A stretch of DNA of 64,000 nt, from positions 62,001-126,000 of the forward strand of contig JABSSW010000029.1 in NCBI GenBank assembly GCA_018902385.1, given 5' to 3'. Position 1 is the first letter of the stretch, and each line of letters starts with the position of its first letter. Below are positions 48,830 to 60,274 of the stretch, one piece after another. Source of the DNA: Physcia stellaris. Taxonomy: Eukaryota > Ascomycota > Lecanoromycetes > Caliciales > Physciaceae. The position numbers and the translations under genes are program-made. Under the pieces are notes generated by a model. It was not told where the DNA came from. It made no database searches and saw nothing but the letters and a program-made list of their open reading frames with translations.

Positions 48830-50905
48830 TCATTTATTAATAACGATATTGACGTTTTTCGATGAAATGACGACGTTTCAAATTTCATTAATTATTAACG
48901 TCGTCAATTCGATTTGAATAATTTCGAATCAAAATTTATTTCAAATGAAATCATTGACAGTTTTTGATAATTTTCGAACACAAATATGATTAATTTTTCA
49001 ACGAATTGTCGATTTTTTTTTGTTGTTGCAAATAAAATTCATTCATCGTGTTCGCATATATCAAAATTTTCGATTAAAAAAATCATCATGACGCGTGCAA
49101 TTTTGTTGCGATGTTCATTTTGTTTTTTTTCGTTCGTGATATTTCGTTTACGTTTAAAAATTGTTACGTGAAAAATGCTAATTTAACACGCGTTTGAATT
49201 GTCGATTTCGCGATAAATTCGTTGATTTCATTTTTTTCATTTGATATATCGATAAATTCATCGTTTTTTTTCATGTGCATTGATTGAATTTTTTTTTGTT
49301 TTTCGAAATCATAAACGCAATAAAAATCGAAAATTTCGCAAAAATTGATGCAACAAATGTTGATGCAAACGTCGATATCATCGAAACGATTGCAAATGCA
49401 AAAATTATTTTGCGTAATTTTTCGACAAATCGTTTTTCAAATAATTCGTTCATTGTAATCGTGAACAAATTCAACGATTTGTTTTTTCATTTTTCACGTT
49501 CAAAAAATATTATTTTGTGATGTTTGATGACATCACGACGATCGAAAATTCATATTTTGTATTGAATCGTGATGTTTTCGTCATAATTCATGAACACGTT
49601 TAATTTTTTTGTATTGACGAATTTATTTTTTTTATTTTTTTCAAACAATGATTTGATATTAACGAACGAATAACATTTGCATTTTCAAACGCGTATGTAA
49701 TTTATTGACGATTTAATATTTGTTCAAATTTCAATAAAATTTGTTGAATTGTTGTCAATTATTGATTTCGTATTTATACGATTGCGAACATATGCATTTG
49801 TTTTTTCTGTTTCAAATCAAAATTTTATAAACAATTTTGCATTTTGAATCATTGTTCGAATTTGATTTTCGATCGTTTTTATGACACGTTTTATTACGTC
49901 ATTTTGAATGAAATTATACGAAACGATATATTGTGAAACAATATCGATAAATTCGCATCAAAAATCGAATATAAATTTCAATTTTTTGACGTTGTCACAA
50001 CGTATTATTTGTAATTTTCGTTGAATTTTCAATTTGATTTTCAATTTTTATTTGTTGAAAAGTTTTGATATATCGATTCGTTTGCGAAAAAATAAAATTC
50101 ACGTTCGTCGAAAATGATTATTCACGATTTTTAAAAAATATTCGTAATCGAATTTTGAAACGAATAAAAATTCACAAATATCGATAAATATCAATTTCAA
50201 TATGTAAATTTTGCGTTCGATTAAACGACGATTATGTGCATTAATTATTTTCGTAATCGTACATATTTTGCATGAATCGTTGCGATTTTCAACAATGAAT
50301 ATTAATTTGCGTAAAGTTGTGATTTTGTGCAAATTTCGAAATTTTGCAAATTTTATATGATCAAAACGTCGATGTCATAACTCGTATAAATCACGTTTTT
50401 TTTGATCAATATTTGAATCAATATTTGAATCAATATTTGAATCAACATTTAAATCAATATTTGAATCAACATTTGAATCAATATTTGAATCAACATTCGA
50501 TAATTGAAAATCGATTTCGATATCATTTCGAAAATCAATATTTGTATTTGACAAAATTTCGTTCGAATTCACGATTGTTGACATTGCAAATGAAACAAAC
50601 AAAATTTTAAAAAATTCAATTACAAATATCGTGTTGTTCGTTAACAATGCGTATTTTTTAAATTTTGATGTGATTTTGTTTATTATGTAAACATTTTTTT
50701 GAACGAATATTCGAAATATTTCAACGTTTTGTTTATTGCACATGAACAAATTATCGTCATTGAAATTTTTTATCAAATTTTTTTTGATAAAATATTTGTC
50801 GAATAAAAAATTGACGTCGAAATCAAATACATAAAACATTTTCGTCAATATGTTTTTATCGTTTTTGACGCGTATCGTCATTAAATTACATTGATTTGAA
50901 TACAA
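48830..50905 (-). pseudogene. Ty1/copia GAG-pre-integrase and integrase relic
   Basis: 50905-50375 reads through the region before integrase (FYVFDFDVNFLFDKYFI, then YIINKI) and into an Asp-Ser-Asn repeat. 50332-50099 holds the integrase zinc-binding and start segment (HKITTLRKLIFIVENRNDSCKIC, ERKIYILKLIFIDICEFL), where the first catalytic Asp remains in IDIC. 48.8-50.1 kb is A+T-rich with broken frames that should contain the rest of integrase. Confidence 0.75.
50404..50498. repeat. Eight copies of a 12-bp unit (GAATCAATATTT)
   Basis: Units differ only by CAATATTT/CAACATTT and one AAATC. On the minus strand they encode a D-S-N-(I/V) tetrapeptide run within the copia polyprotein. It looks like an in-frame minisatellite in a linker. 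Confidence 0.85.
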
Positions 50906-51201
50906 TTTTTTTTTTTCGATTTTAATCGTGCGTTTTTTAATCGATTTGAAAAATTTATTAAAAAGTCGAAAATCGTCAATTATATGAAACGAAACGTCAA
51001 TGTTTGCAATTCAAACGAATTTGAAAAATTTATTGATCAATTTTTTGAATAAAACGACGATTTTTTTCATGTGTTTTTCATTGTTTGAATCGATGTCGAT
51101 GTCGAAATTTGAATTGTTATTGAACGAAAAAAATCGACGACGTTATACGTTTTGTATTTTTTATTTTTGCGTAAAAATTTTTTGATTTTTTGTTTTTTCG
51201 T

Positions 51202-51663
51202 TCATTTTTTTAATTTTTTCAAAAAATCATATTTTGCGATTCGATGTGAATCATCGCAAAAAAAACATTTAATTTTTTTCGTTTTAATTTTGAAACGACG
51301 AAAATTTTCGTCGAAATTGAAAAATCGTCGTTGAAATATGCGATAAAATTGACGACGATTATTTTTGATTATTAATGTCGATTTGACGATTTTGTTTGCA
51401 ATGAATTGTGTTTTTTTTTTTTGCAATTTTTAAATAAATTTATCGACATCGAAATTGTTTTGTGCGTCGATTGCATCACGAATAACATCGTATTCGACAA
51501 ACAAAAATGTTAAAAATGTTTGAAAATGACGTTTTGATTTGAACAAATTCGTTATGTTTGATTGCATGTTTGCAATTTTGCGATTTTTTTTGATAATATC
51601 GATATAAACAATTTCAATAATTACGTTTGAAAATTTTTTGTATTTTATAAATTTTTGCAACAA
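51202..51663 (-). pseudogene. Copia gag relic with degenerate zinc knuckle
   Basis: 51663-51430 is a helical gag piece. 51426-51202 includes KCFFCDDSHRIAKYDFLKKL, a knuckle whose last Cys is replaced by Tyr. The upstream gag part (51.7-52.25 kb) has only short frames. Confidence 0.6.
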
Positions 51664-52257
51664 TTGTCGTTCAATTGTAACAAATTTTTGTTTGTATTTG
51701 TTGACAAAAATTTTTCAAATTTTTTTGACAATTTTCAATTTCGTTATCAATTTTTGATTATCGTCATCGATATATTCGATGAATTGATATTGTGTTTTTG
51801 CGTCGAATTTTTTTTTAATTTTTTTTTTATCAAAATTCAAATCGATATTTCATTTTGATTTTCGAAAATTATTCGACAACAATTTCGACACATAATTTGA
51901 ATCGACGATTATTCAGATTTTTTCGTCGATAAATTATTGTTTCATTAATTTGAATCATTTTTCGCAATTTTAACGAATAAAAATATCGCAAATTCGACGC
52001 GCGTTGAATTTGTTGAATTCGAAATCGTTCATGATGCGTGATATGATATGTAAATATGTATTCGAATGTAAATTTTTTTTATTGTCGTGTGTTTTTTCGT
52101 GAAATTGTCGATCGAATCGTGTAAATTTTTTTTATTGTTTTAACGCGATCGAACGATAAATTTTTTTCACAATTGTTTGATTTTCGTGATTTCGTAATCG
52201 AACGATTGACGTTGACAATCACAAAAAATTTATGTTAATTCGAATTTCATAATTTAT

Positions 52258-52450
52258 TGAACGAATGTGAATGATTGTCATTGCATTGCATGCAATATTA
52301 TCGAAATTACGTACAGAAATAAATACAATTTGATTGCGCAAATGTTTTTAATAATAATCGATTTTGATACGTTTCGTTTAATCGATCAATCAAAAATTCT
52401 GATTCTATTCGTGTTTATATTTCAATTTTTTGTCATCGTATTTTTCAACA
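52258..52450 (-). repeat. 5' LTR of the copia element (right end)
   Basis: 193 bp. On the minus strand it begins TGTTGAAAAATACGATG. It keeps two CpT (ATTCTGATTCTATT) that are TpT in the left copy. Confidence 0.8.
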
Positions 52451-53917
52451 GAAATTATAATTCAAAATTTATCAAAATCGAAAAAAATAATTTGATTTCA
52501 TAATATCGACGTTGACGTGAATAACGACGAAAAATTTTACGATTTTTGTATTTTTGTTATCGTTTTTGTTTTCGTTTTTTTTGACGTTTTTCGTCAACAA
52601 CAAATGTTGAATTAAATATCGTTTTTTTTTTGAATTTTTTTCATGCGCATGTGTTGACGAAAAATTTCAATAAAAACGAAAAATTGTGTTTCGTAATTCG
52701 TTACGATTTTTAATTGAAATAAATATATTTTAACGAAAATAAATGCAATTTTGTTAATTACGTGTAAAAAATCACGATACGCATGTTTGTTATCGATAAT
52801 TTCAACAATTTTTGTTTGTTTAACGAAAATCAACATTTTTAAATATTCGTTTAATCAAATATCGATGTTTTAATGATTGAATAATTTTTTGATTATGCGA
52901 TTGTATTGTTGTTTCAATTTCAAATTTTTGATCGAATCGAAAAATGCAAAACGTATTTTGAAAATTCGTAAAACGTTTCATGAATGAATTTCAACGAATT
53001 GAATAAAATTGAAATTTGTAATCGTTATTGTATCATAAATGTGATCGATTATTTTTGTCATGAATTTTTTTGTTTTTTTCAGTTTTGAATTTTTTTTTGT
53101 ATTTCGAAAACGTTATTTTGTATCGAACATGTTTTTCGATAAAATTCGCATTCAAATGTGCGTCAAAATTAAATTTTAAAAATTCAAATTTGTTCGTCAA
53201 TTTAATATTTTTGAATAAATCGATAAAATTTCAAATCGAATATTCGATAATTTTAATTCGTACGATTGAAAATCACGTGTTTCAATTTTTGAAAAAATTC
53301 AATTTGAATTTTCGTTTCGTATTCGTTATCGTGTTGAACGAACGAATAAATAAAAAAAAATTTTGATTGTTATTGATTGTAAAAAAATATAAACACAAAT
53401 ATGTTTTCGTGATGTTTTGATTTTTCGTGTTAATTTGTCGAAATAATCGAATGTTGAAAATATTGATAATTAATTAAATTACGTATTGAATGCAACAATA
53501 AACGTGATTCGAATTTATAATTATAAAATTGTATCATTGCATCAAAAATAAAATCTCATTGTAATAAATAACGTATGATGATATATGAAAATAATTTCGA
53601 TTTGACATTTTTTTCAATTTAATTAAAGTTTCGATGAATTAAAATGTATCGAATATAACGTGATGAAATGTATTTGTAATAAAAATATTAATGAAACAAT
53701 TCAAATTTCAATGTAATACGTGATAATTTGTAAATGTCTTTTCGCTCGTATGTATTGTATCGTCATACGATGTCGCGTTTAATCAATCAAATCATTTGAT
53801 TAATATTGATATTCGTTTCGTTGTGTTATTTTGACTTTTTGCGACGCGTTTTGTAGAATTCGAATTTGCGACGTTCGTGTTTTGTGCGCTAACTTTAAGC
53901 GAAATTCGAGCTCATAA
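52451..53917 (-). mobile_element. Unassigned transposon relic right of the copia element
   Basis: A minus-strand frame at 52836-52612 reads KIVTNYETQFFVFIEIFRQHMRM, which resembles the D-x-G-T-x-F part of a retroelement integrase core; this is a weak call. 52.9-53.9 kb has no recognisable feature. CT and AG begin to reappear from about 53.83 kb, so the mutated zone fades towards the island. Confidence 0.35.
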
Positions 53918-54065
53918 CTGTAAGACTTCTGAATAGATAAGTCATTGATTGCATGTTGTTCTATCATGTGCTAATTTACATGGTTTTCTAGCATCTAAGG
54001 TCATTGCAGTGCGCACTAATTACTAAGCTCTTGGCGGCCTCTAATTGGCCACCTAGTTCTACAAA
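53918..54065. repeat. Unmutated copy of the 148-bp flank found at 45493-45640
   Basis: CTGTAAGACTTCTGAATAG onward, through CTCTTGGCGGCCTCTAATTGGCC. Identical to the left copy except for changes that are nearly all CpC/CpT or ApG/GpG. It forms the right edge of the 45.5-53.9 kb block, so the block lies between a direct duplication. Confidence 0.85.
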
Positions 54066-55294
54066 TCCATAGACGTTTACTTGGTGGAAGTTTCTTCAAT
54101 CAAGTCTACTTTGCTTGGAAGATGTCGTTCGTTTGCATTACCATGCAGGATAAGGCGCTAGAGCTAGAGACGACGACTCACATTGCTGATATGTTTAGAT
54201 AGCGTTAGTGGTATTCTTGTCCTCTCCGCAAGGGCATGAGAAAACTGTATGTACCTTGAAATGTCCCTTATGGAAAGATATTAATCTTGAGAACTGATCG
54301 CGCCTCTGAATCTTGTCTCCAAATTCTGGTCGGCGGCTCATGCGCGCACACAGGCCTTGCCTGGACAATCGGACTTAGACCCGTCGATATCGGTGAGGCC
54401 CTGGGACAGAGGCAGCCACTGAGTCTGAGCTTGCGATATAGGCTTTCTATCTCGCCCTCACTTCTACCCAGACCACGTCCTGCAAGGTATACCAAATTTT
54501 TCGAGCACACATTGTCCCGAATATTCCAGCTTCAGTTTTAGCAAAGTGACTAGCTCTACCGAATCAAAGTCATGCCTGTCATCATTATACCCAGCTCTCT
54601 CGACCCATCTGATTCCTCCCAGCATTCACACCATTTCCGGACCTAAAGCCTCCATAATTTACGGGCAAGTACTACTGCATCTCGACTAGTTTCGTATCGT
54701 TTTTGAGCAATATTACTGCCGGATGTTTGTGTCTGGCTATACACACCCTCGATTGCTCCTTTGTAGTCGTTTTCATCACCTCCTCGCAAGGTTCCGGAGA
54801 AATGTTGTCTGTGATTGGTAGATGATCTGTTCTTCGAGCAAGGACTTAGTCGCTACTAGCTTCTCGTTATGGGTTCGAGCATCCGATCAATCGTTCAACT
54901 TGACTTCCGATCTGCTCGCTTCTAACTTCTCCCTGAGTCATGTCCTTGGTTCTCAGTTGAGGGGTTCTAAACGATGGCATGCTTAGTTAGACTGATCACT
55001 CGAATTTCGCTCTTTATAATATAATTTATTCTTTACTTTGGAAACAGGTACTGAGGTTGATATGAGACTAGGTTGTCTCGTCTCTCGAGGTTCTTTTAGC
55101 GACGATATTAGGTAAGGCTTCGAGGAGAGTAAACATGGCTCTTCTTTACACACAGCCAAGATATCCCAATCTCCTGAATCCTCTCATCAGCTGTCTCACG
55201 CCCACCGCAGCGCACCCTGGGCACCACCTTCCACATTCTCCCCTCTCCCCCACCCTGCTTATCCGATTTCAACCAATGCTAGGCGCGAATCCTG
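54066..55294. other. Intergenic DNA of normal composition
   Basis: Contains the downstream region of the aspartic protease gene. Short frames on both strands at 54268-54541 and 55135-55392 have no domain, are antisense pairs or proline-rich, and are not called. No RNA gene or repeat is seen. Confidence 0.5.
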
Positions 55295-56894
55295 TCATCC
55301 CCCCAAATCAGCTCTCGGCCGCATCGGGATGCGCTGAGTGGACATACCTAGATATCCCTCCCCATTATCAAAGTAGGTATAAAATAGTTTGACAAACGGA
55401 GCGCCGAAGACGGCATTACCGTTGTTGGAATTCGTGGTGATTTTTTGGATGACGCATCTACAGGCATCGGGATTCGCGGCGGTTGCTACTAGGTATCTAG
55501 TTGAGGGGGGTCAGTTTATCGCTTGATAATTTTCTCGGATGGGAGGTGCGAGGATATAAAACGGGTTGATGGAAGATGGGTGGGGAAAGGCAATACAGTA
55601 CAAAGGTAATGGTAATTCTAGGCGAGGGCGGAGGGAGTGGATGGATAGGGAATAAGGTCTGGGAAGTATGGACGAGGGGAGAAGCAGCTTACATGGAACT
55701 CGGGATCGTATACTCGTTTCCGGATCCAAAGGTGAAGGTGATATCAGGCGCCGAGCCCTTGTCGGTGCAGTTCATAGCTCCGGTGCTTGGTTCGGCGCCG
55801 ATGGAAGCCCAGATCTTGTCCACGGAGGCGGAGTCGAGTTTTACGGTCTCCGAAAGTGTTAGTCTCAACTCAATCTTCTGACCCAGTTGCCTTTAGAGAG
55901 ACAGAAGAACAAGAAGCGAGGGAAGGTGGCTTACAGGATTTCCCGTATCGATGAAAGCATACTGGCTGGCGAGGTTGTCCACGTATCCTTCCACATACCA
56001 TTGAGCGCTTCCAAGGCTGAAGGTCCAGTGTTTCGCACCCCCAACAATGGTTTCTGTGATCATGGTAGTCGAATGGTCACGGACGCGTGAGGGAGATGAG
56101 GGAGCGCACCCCATTTGAAATCGCCATCGAACAAATCCCTGTTCACATCATTGGGCGTAATAAAGCCCCCACCACCCAGATCGTCACTACTTAGATAGAT
56201 GCCTGCTCACAGGTAAGCTATCAGATCAACCACATTCGATCACTAATTAAAAGAATGGTCAAAGCTGGAACAGATGTTTACCAAACGAACTCCAGCCCAG
56301 ACTTCCTAACGGACAACCTCCCGTCTGGGGCGCTACATTACCCGAAAGGCAAGGCTGCAATCCCAACACCCCGTCCTCATCTGCCTTGTACCCTCCCAAA
56401 TCGCTCACCAAGCAGAACGGACTCCCGGCCCCGGTCGTCGTCCCCGCAAAAGTGAAAGGCGCGGTATAAATCGTACCGCTGATCCGCTGGCTGTTTCCAC
56501 CATAATTCTCCATACAGGCAGGAGAGCCTGGGTAGGGTACGATGCTGGGGTCAGGCTGGACGGTGTTGTGCGGCCCGGCGCCGGCAGCTGGGAGGAAGAG
56601 ATCGGTGCTGCCTGTGTCCACGAGGACATTGAAGTTTTGGCCGCTGCCGAGGGTGAGGATGGCTGCGTACTGTGCTGTGTTAAATGTAGGCTGGGATGGC
56701 CGAGGTCAAAGGGGGTACTTTACGTGTTTTCCGTTATCCTCGTCCATTTGCTCGGTGGATTGGCGTTTGAGGAGACTGCTATCTGAGAGGTGGAGGGGGT
56801 AGGATTTTGGGGTTTCATGCGAATTTGGGCGAAGTCCTGGGGCTGCGAGCGCGCTTGCTAGGAGGCAGGGCCATATCGTCGATTGAGTGTGCAT
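55295..56894 (-). CDS. Secreted pepsin-like aspartic protease (about 385 aa, six exons)
   Basis: Proposed exons are 56894-56724, 56669-56282, 56202-56110, 56053-55935, 55877-55693 and 55496-55295, with GT-AG introns of 54, 79, 56, 57 and 196 nt; the exons add up to a whole number of codons (1158 nt). The N-terminus MHTQSTIWPCLLASALAAPG is a signal peptide, followed by a short propeptide. The first catalytic motif is LVDTGSTDLFLP (exon 2) and the second AFIDTGNP (exon 4), as in family A1. The C-terminus has GNAVFGAPFVKLFYTYFDNGEGYLG, typical of the fold. The Asp-Thr-Gly pairs are intact. The enzyme would be an extracellular or vacuolar endopeptidase; a GPI anchor is not evident. The last exon has a GTATGT just before its end, so an extra short 3' exon is possible. 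Confidence 0.88.
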
Positions 56895-58559
56895 TTTGGA
56901 CTATGGGGCTCTCTCTTTCCTCTGGGTATTCGCCAAAAAGTGACCATGCCTGTCATATATAAAGAGTATTCGCTCGTTCCTTCCCATCCTAGCCAGGACT
57001 ACCAGAGACGACTGGTGATGTATTACATAGGCAGCTTCTCCCGGATGATCTACTGGTAGTCCCAAATGCAAATGTTCTTCGTCTGCAATTACCACAAGCA
57101 GTAACGATCAGAGGGCAACAATGAGATCTACTGCTTGCTCGAGGGCCGAGCCTGAAGCTTATGTGTCGCACAATGATCTTATTCGTGGACCTGAGATCGT
57201 ACTGATCTCTTAAACCGAAAGAGGTTTGATGGGACGCACGAAATGCGGGCGCGATGCATGGACTGATGCAGCCTTGAGGCTCAGCACCCACCACGACCGG
57301 TCGGTCCACGAATGACGTATATTCTGAGAATCTTTTCTAGATCTTATGGCTTTTGTCTTTTCCTTGAAGAAAGCATTTCGATCACAGCAGCGTCAGATAG
57401 TCTCGAGCTTGGCTGGTCGGAAAGATACTGGGGTCTCCCTTTCTGGCTACCATAAGTGTCCAGCGAGGGACTGAATACATCCGAAATCGAGCAAAGATCC
57501 ACACGAAAAACTATTGAGAGTAGGCGGTCCACAAGGTCTCGTATTGTATCTTGAGCGACGCTACGAGCAACAATGAGCGCTCTAAGCGATGAACAAGCTG
57601 CCTTGAAGGTCTGATGGTGGACGGCTTTGCACTTGTCTTGCTCCCCGGCAGTGACTTGGGCGATTTCCTGTTGAGTATCTCCACGGACAAATTCGTGTCC
57701 CACACGAAGTCAAGATATGCGAGTTCTAGGAGGATCTACGCCATAGCGTGAATAGTGAGGACTTCGCAGAGATAAATCCTAACGGTCGAGTGCATAACTT
57801 GCAGAATCCCAACACCGGTGTAATAGTCTGAGCAAGCGGTGCTATCATCGACTAGCTGAACTGCCAATATCACAAAAACGGAATGACCAAGAGACTCGAA
57901 TCAACGGACGTAGGCGGATCTGGAACAGTGGAAATACCTGATCTTATCACTTGAAGATCGATGACTGGTCAGCTTGTACGTTGCACGTATTACCGTGTGC
58001 ACAAGAATCAAGATAGTAATGAACGGTAAAAGATGCAAGTACATCGCTGTTAGGATGTCATGGAATGTTAGCTGGAAAAGAACGGTGGGTCACAATCTTA
58101 CCATGCGGTATCACTTCTATTTATTGTTATTGTGAGCCTTGAGTTCGTCCTGATGAGTATATAGGAGTGTCAGTCCAGCGACATGGAAGAACGGAAAGGC
58201 GGTAAAGATTTATGGCTGAGCAGTAAGTTGTTGAAACTGCTTATCAGAGTATGTAGATGCCATGGATTTGGAGGACCCAGTAGCTGCGAGCGTGGACTCC
58301 GGCCGAACGGAAGTCTGAATCCAGCTTGAGGCTAACGGAGCAAAGCAGTGGGTAAGTTGAGGGCTCTATTTAGTCTGAATGGCCTGTCCTGTATGCATCA
58401 ATGAAGAATCCTTGGCTTACATCCATGCCTTTCCTATCAGGGTCCCGAAGAAACTTGGGGCGCTGGACCTTGAAATACAACAGACAGAATGGATATCTTT
58501 CAAGCAATCCACCGGCAGCATACGGAGAAATTTTTCAATTTGTCAGCGCGCTTTTAACA
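56895..58559. other. Intergenic region between protease and Cys-rich gene
   Basis: Upstream DNA of the protease and downstream DNA of the Cys-rich gene. Frames at 56989-57309 and 57344-57703 (minus) lack domains and consistent coding features; the latter (119 aa) is the best candidate for an overlooked small gene but is not supported. Nothing else is seen. Confidence 0.45.
56954..56965 (-). promoter_or_regulatory. Possible TATA box of the aspartic protease gene
   Basis: Minus strand TTTATATATGA lies about 60 bp before the ATG at 56894, in otherwise mixed-composition DNA. Call by sequence and position only. Confidence 0.35.
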
Positions 58560-60274
58560 CTATATCCAAATTGTTCCATCATTGGAACCGCAGCAAGCAG
58601 TGTGTGTATACGTGCTATTACAAGCGCATTCATACTCCAACCCTCGTTCATCCAGATATTTCATCTCATCTCTGCCAACAAGCGACGCAAGCCCAGCCAG
58701 AACCAGACATACAGGTACTGGCGCAAATACATCTAGCCCAAGCGTCCTCGCGTCCTGCGGCGACGGGAGGGCGCAGAAACAATGATCTTCAGTGCTGCTG
58801 GAACCACAATCTTGTGGTCTGTGGCAATATTGTCCGCATTGCGTAAAATTGTGCGATGAAACGGCAGTCGACGCTGAAGAGTTGACTATCTGGGTTGCGC
58901 CTACTGGGGTCTGTGGGATTGGACCGATCGCTTTCGGCCACTTCATAGGACAGAATTGTCTCTTGTCCGGACCACATTTACCTGCCGGTGGTCCGTGAGG
59001 GTTGAGGCGGTTTCTCGCGACGTTCTGGGCCGGAAGAACCCCAATACTTGATTCTGGGCGATGGGGAGCGGTCCTGTCTCTACCCCTGTTTAACGTCATC
59101 GACCCGTCTCTAACATTCTCTTCGATCCAGAAATCGGTGGAGAGACGCATTACGGGTGTGCCAAACAGGGAGGAAGTCAAATTTGCCTTGGTTGGATTCT
59201 GAGCGCAAGCGCAACGCTGCCAACAGTGGTACCGTATGGCCGCCGATCCAAGAAAGTTGCCCCCGCCCCATGTCCATTCATATCGGGGAGTAAACTCGTC
59301 CGAAAACCAAACTGTTCTTGTAGGCTCGCCGTTGGCGTCCTCGCCTCTATAGCAATATCCTCCCGCGTTGGCGTCTCTAGCAAAAAGCTGATCGTTAGTC
59401 AAAGTAACAGTAAACCTCCGACATGGGGACATATTGCTTACGCTTTGCCCCCAGAAGATTGTACAGCGCATAAGGACTGCAAATTCTCGAATTCCCACTG
59501 GCGATAGCTGCCTGGGAAGGGAAAGCGAGGTAGGTCTCCGCGACCTTGAATTCGATTGTCCTTGTTCATGGCCACCTGAATCACTGGAGATCCACCATTC
59601 AGTCCGGGATGCCGTGATGACGCAGTCCAGGGGTAAGATTCATAATACAGCCTCGTGCTGTTGATGGTTTCGTCGGAAACCCCAACTGCATACCGAGGCA
59701 AGGGAAGCGCAAGATCAAGAATTTGCGGTCGGTCCCGGTCATAAAATGACCTCCGAGAAGGAACCAGATGATCCTGCCATGGCTCGAAGAAATCATTCAC
59801 TACATCGATGGTAATTGCATACGTTTCCCCCTCTTTGGTCTCGATGATCTCAGAGTAACCCCGTGGATGTTGTACATCTGGCAAGCCTCTTCCATAATTG
59901 CACCAGCAACGATAGAGGCAAGCCAGCATCACCCGGGGATTGGCCAGTACTTGACTTGCACCCGATGCTGAGCTGATGTCGAAACTCAGGTGCCAATCCC
60001 GCGTTTCATCAGATCTCGCATCGCACCAACCGCCGATATGCTTGTCTGGCATTCCGGCGTACTGAGGCAGAGCGCAAATTTGTTGCATCGAGAGAAGATT
60101 TGGATTGAAGCCATTGATCATAGGGAGATCTAAGTCATATTTTTCGCCCACACAGGTAATGTTGCCTTCATGATCCGGTGGAAGACCTGGTGGTCGGGCT
60201 GATGTTGTGGCAAGAACTCTGAAAGAGATGAACGCAAGCGCTATTATATCATACCGTAAGAGAGCCGTATGCAT
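58560..60274 (-). CDS. Secreted Cys-rich protein with repeated module (545 aa, two exons)
   Basis: Exon 1 60274-59465 starts MHTALLRYDIIALAFISFRV, a signal peptide. A 77-nt intron 59464-59388 ends TTTGACTAACGATCAG with a perfect CTAAC branch site. Exon 2 is 59387-58560. The protein contains a duplicated module: MQQICALPQYAGMPDKHIGGWC ... CLYRCWC at residues 62-125, and LQSLCALFARDANAGGYC ... YHCWQRCAC from about residue 265. A third Cys cluster ends the protein (CGQYCHRPQDC, YECACNSTYTHTACC). The intron falls inside the second ICA-like motif; joining at LCA|LFARD restores the repeat, which supports the chosen donor GTACAA over a nearby GTAAGC. No enzyme motif is visible. It may be a wall-associated or effector-like protein, but I do not assign a function. 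Confidence 0.75.

Larger units (their letters stand above)
46612..52450 (-). mobile_element. Ty1/copia LTR retrotransposon, decayed, 5.84 kb
   Basis: Two 193-bp direct repeats (46612-46804 and 52258-52450) enclose a minus-strand copia gag-pol with zinc-knuckle, GAG-pre-integrase, integrase, RT and RNase H in copia order. The bases GAAATTAT lie just outside both ends (46604-46611 and 52451-52458), as a target duplication would, although copia elements usually make 5 bp; the true LTR start may therefore be a few bases to the left. It is inserted in the zinc-finger repeat copy at 45.6-46.6 kb. Confidence 0.85.

Noticed and set aside
50404-50498. CRISPR-like array
   Set aside because: Contiguous 12-bp tandem units without spacers, in a eukaryotic retroelement.
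53070-53366. Plus-strand 98-aa frame as a gene
   Set aside because: Lies in mutated transposon DNA, Phe/Asn/Lys-rich, probably antisense of a relic.
1-53900. Plain CpG methylation decay
   Set aside because: CpG is kept and common in the blocks; what is missing is CpC and CpT.
54268-54541. Paired open frames on both strands
   Set aside because: Mutually antisense, short, without domain or homologous feature.
55135-55392. Proline-rich 85-aa plus-strand frame
   Set aside because: Overlaps the antisense of the aspartic protease 3' end and has no recognisable content.
57344-57703. Minus-strand 119-aa open frame as a gene
   Set aside because: No domain, no supporting splice or codon features. 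Mentioned as a candidate only.
58379-58846. Plus-strand 155-aa open frame
   Set aside because: Antisense to the end of the Cys-rich gene for most of its length, with no domain. Treated as a shadow.
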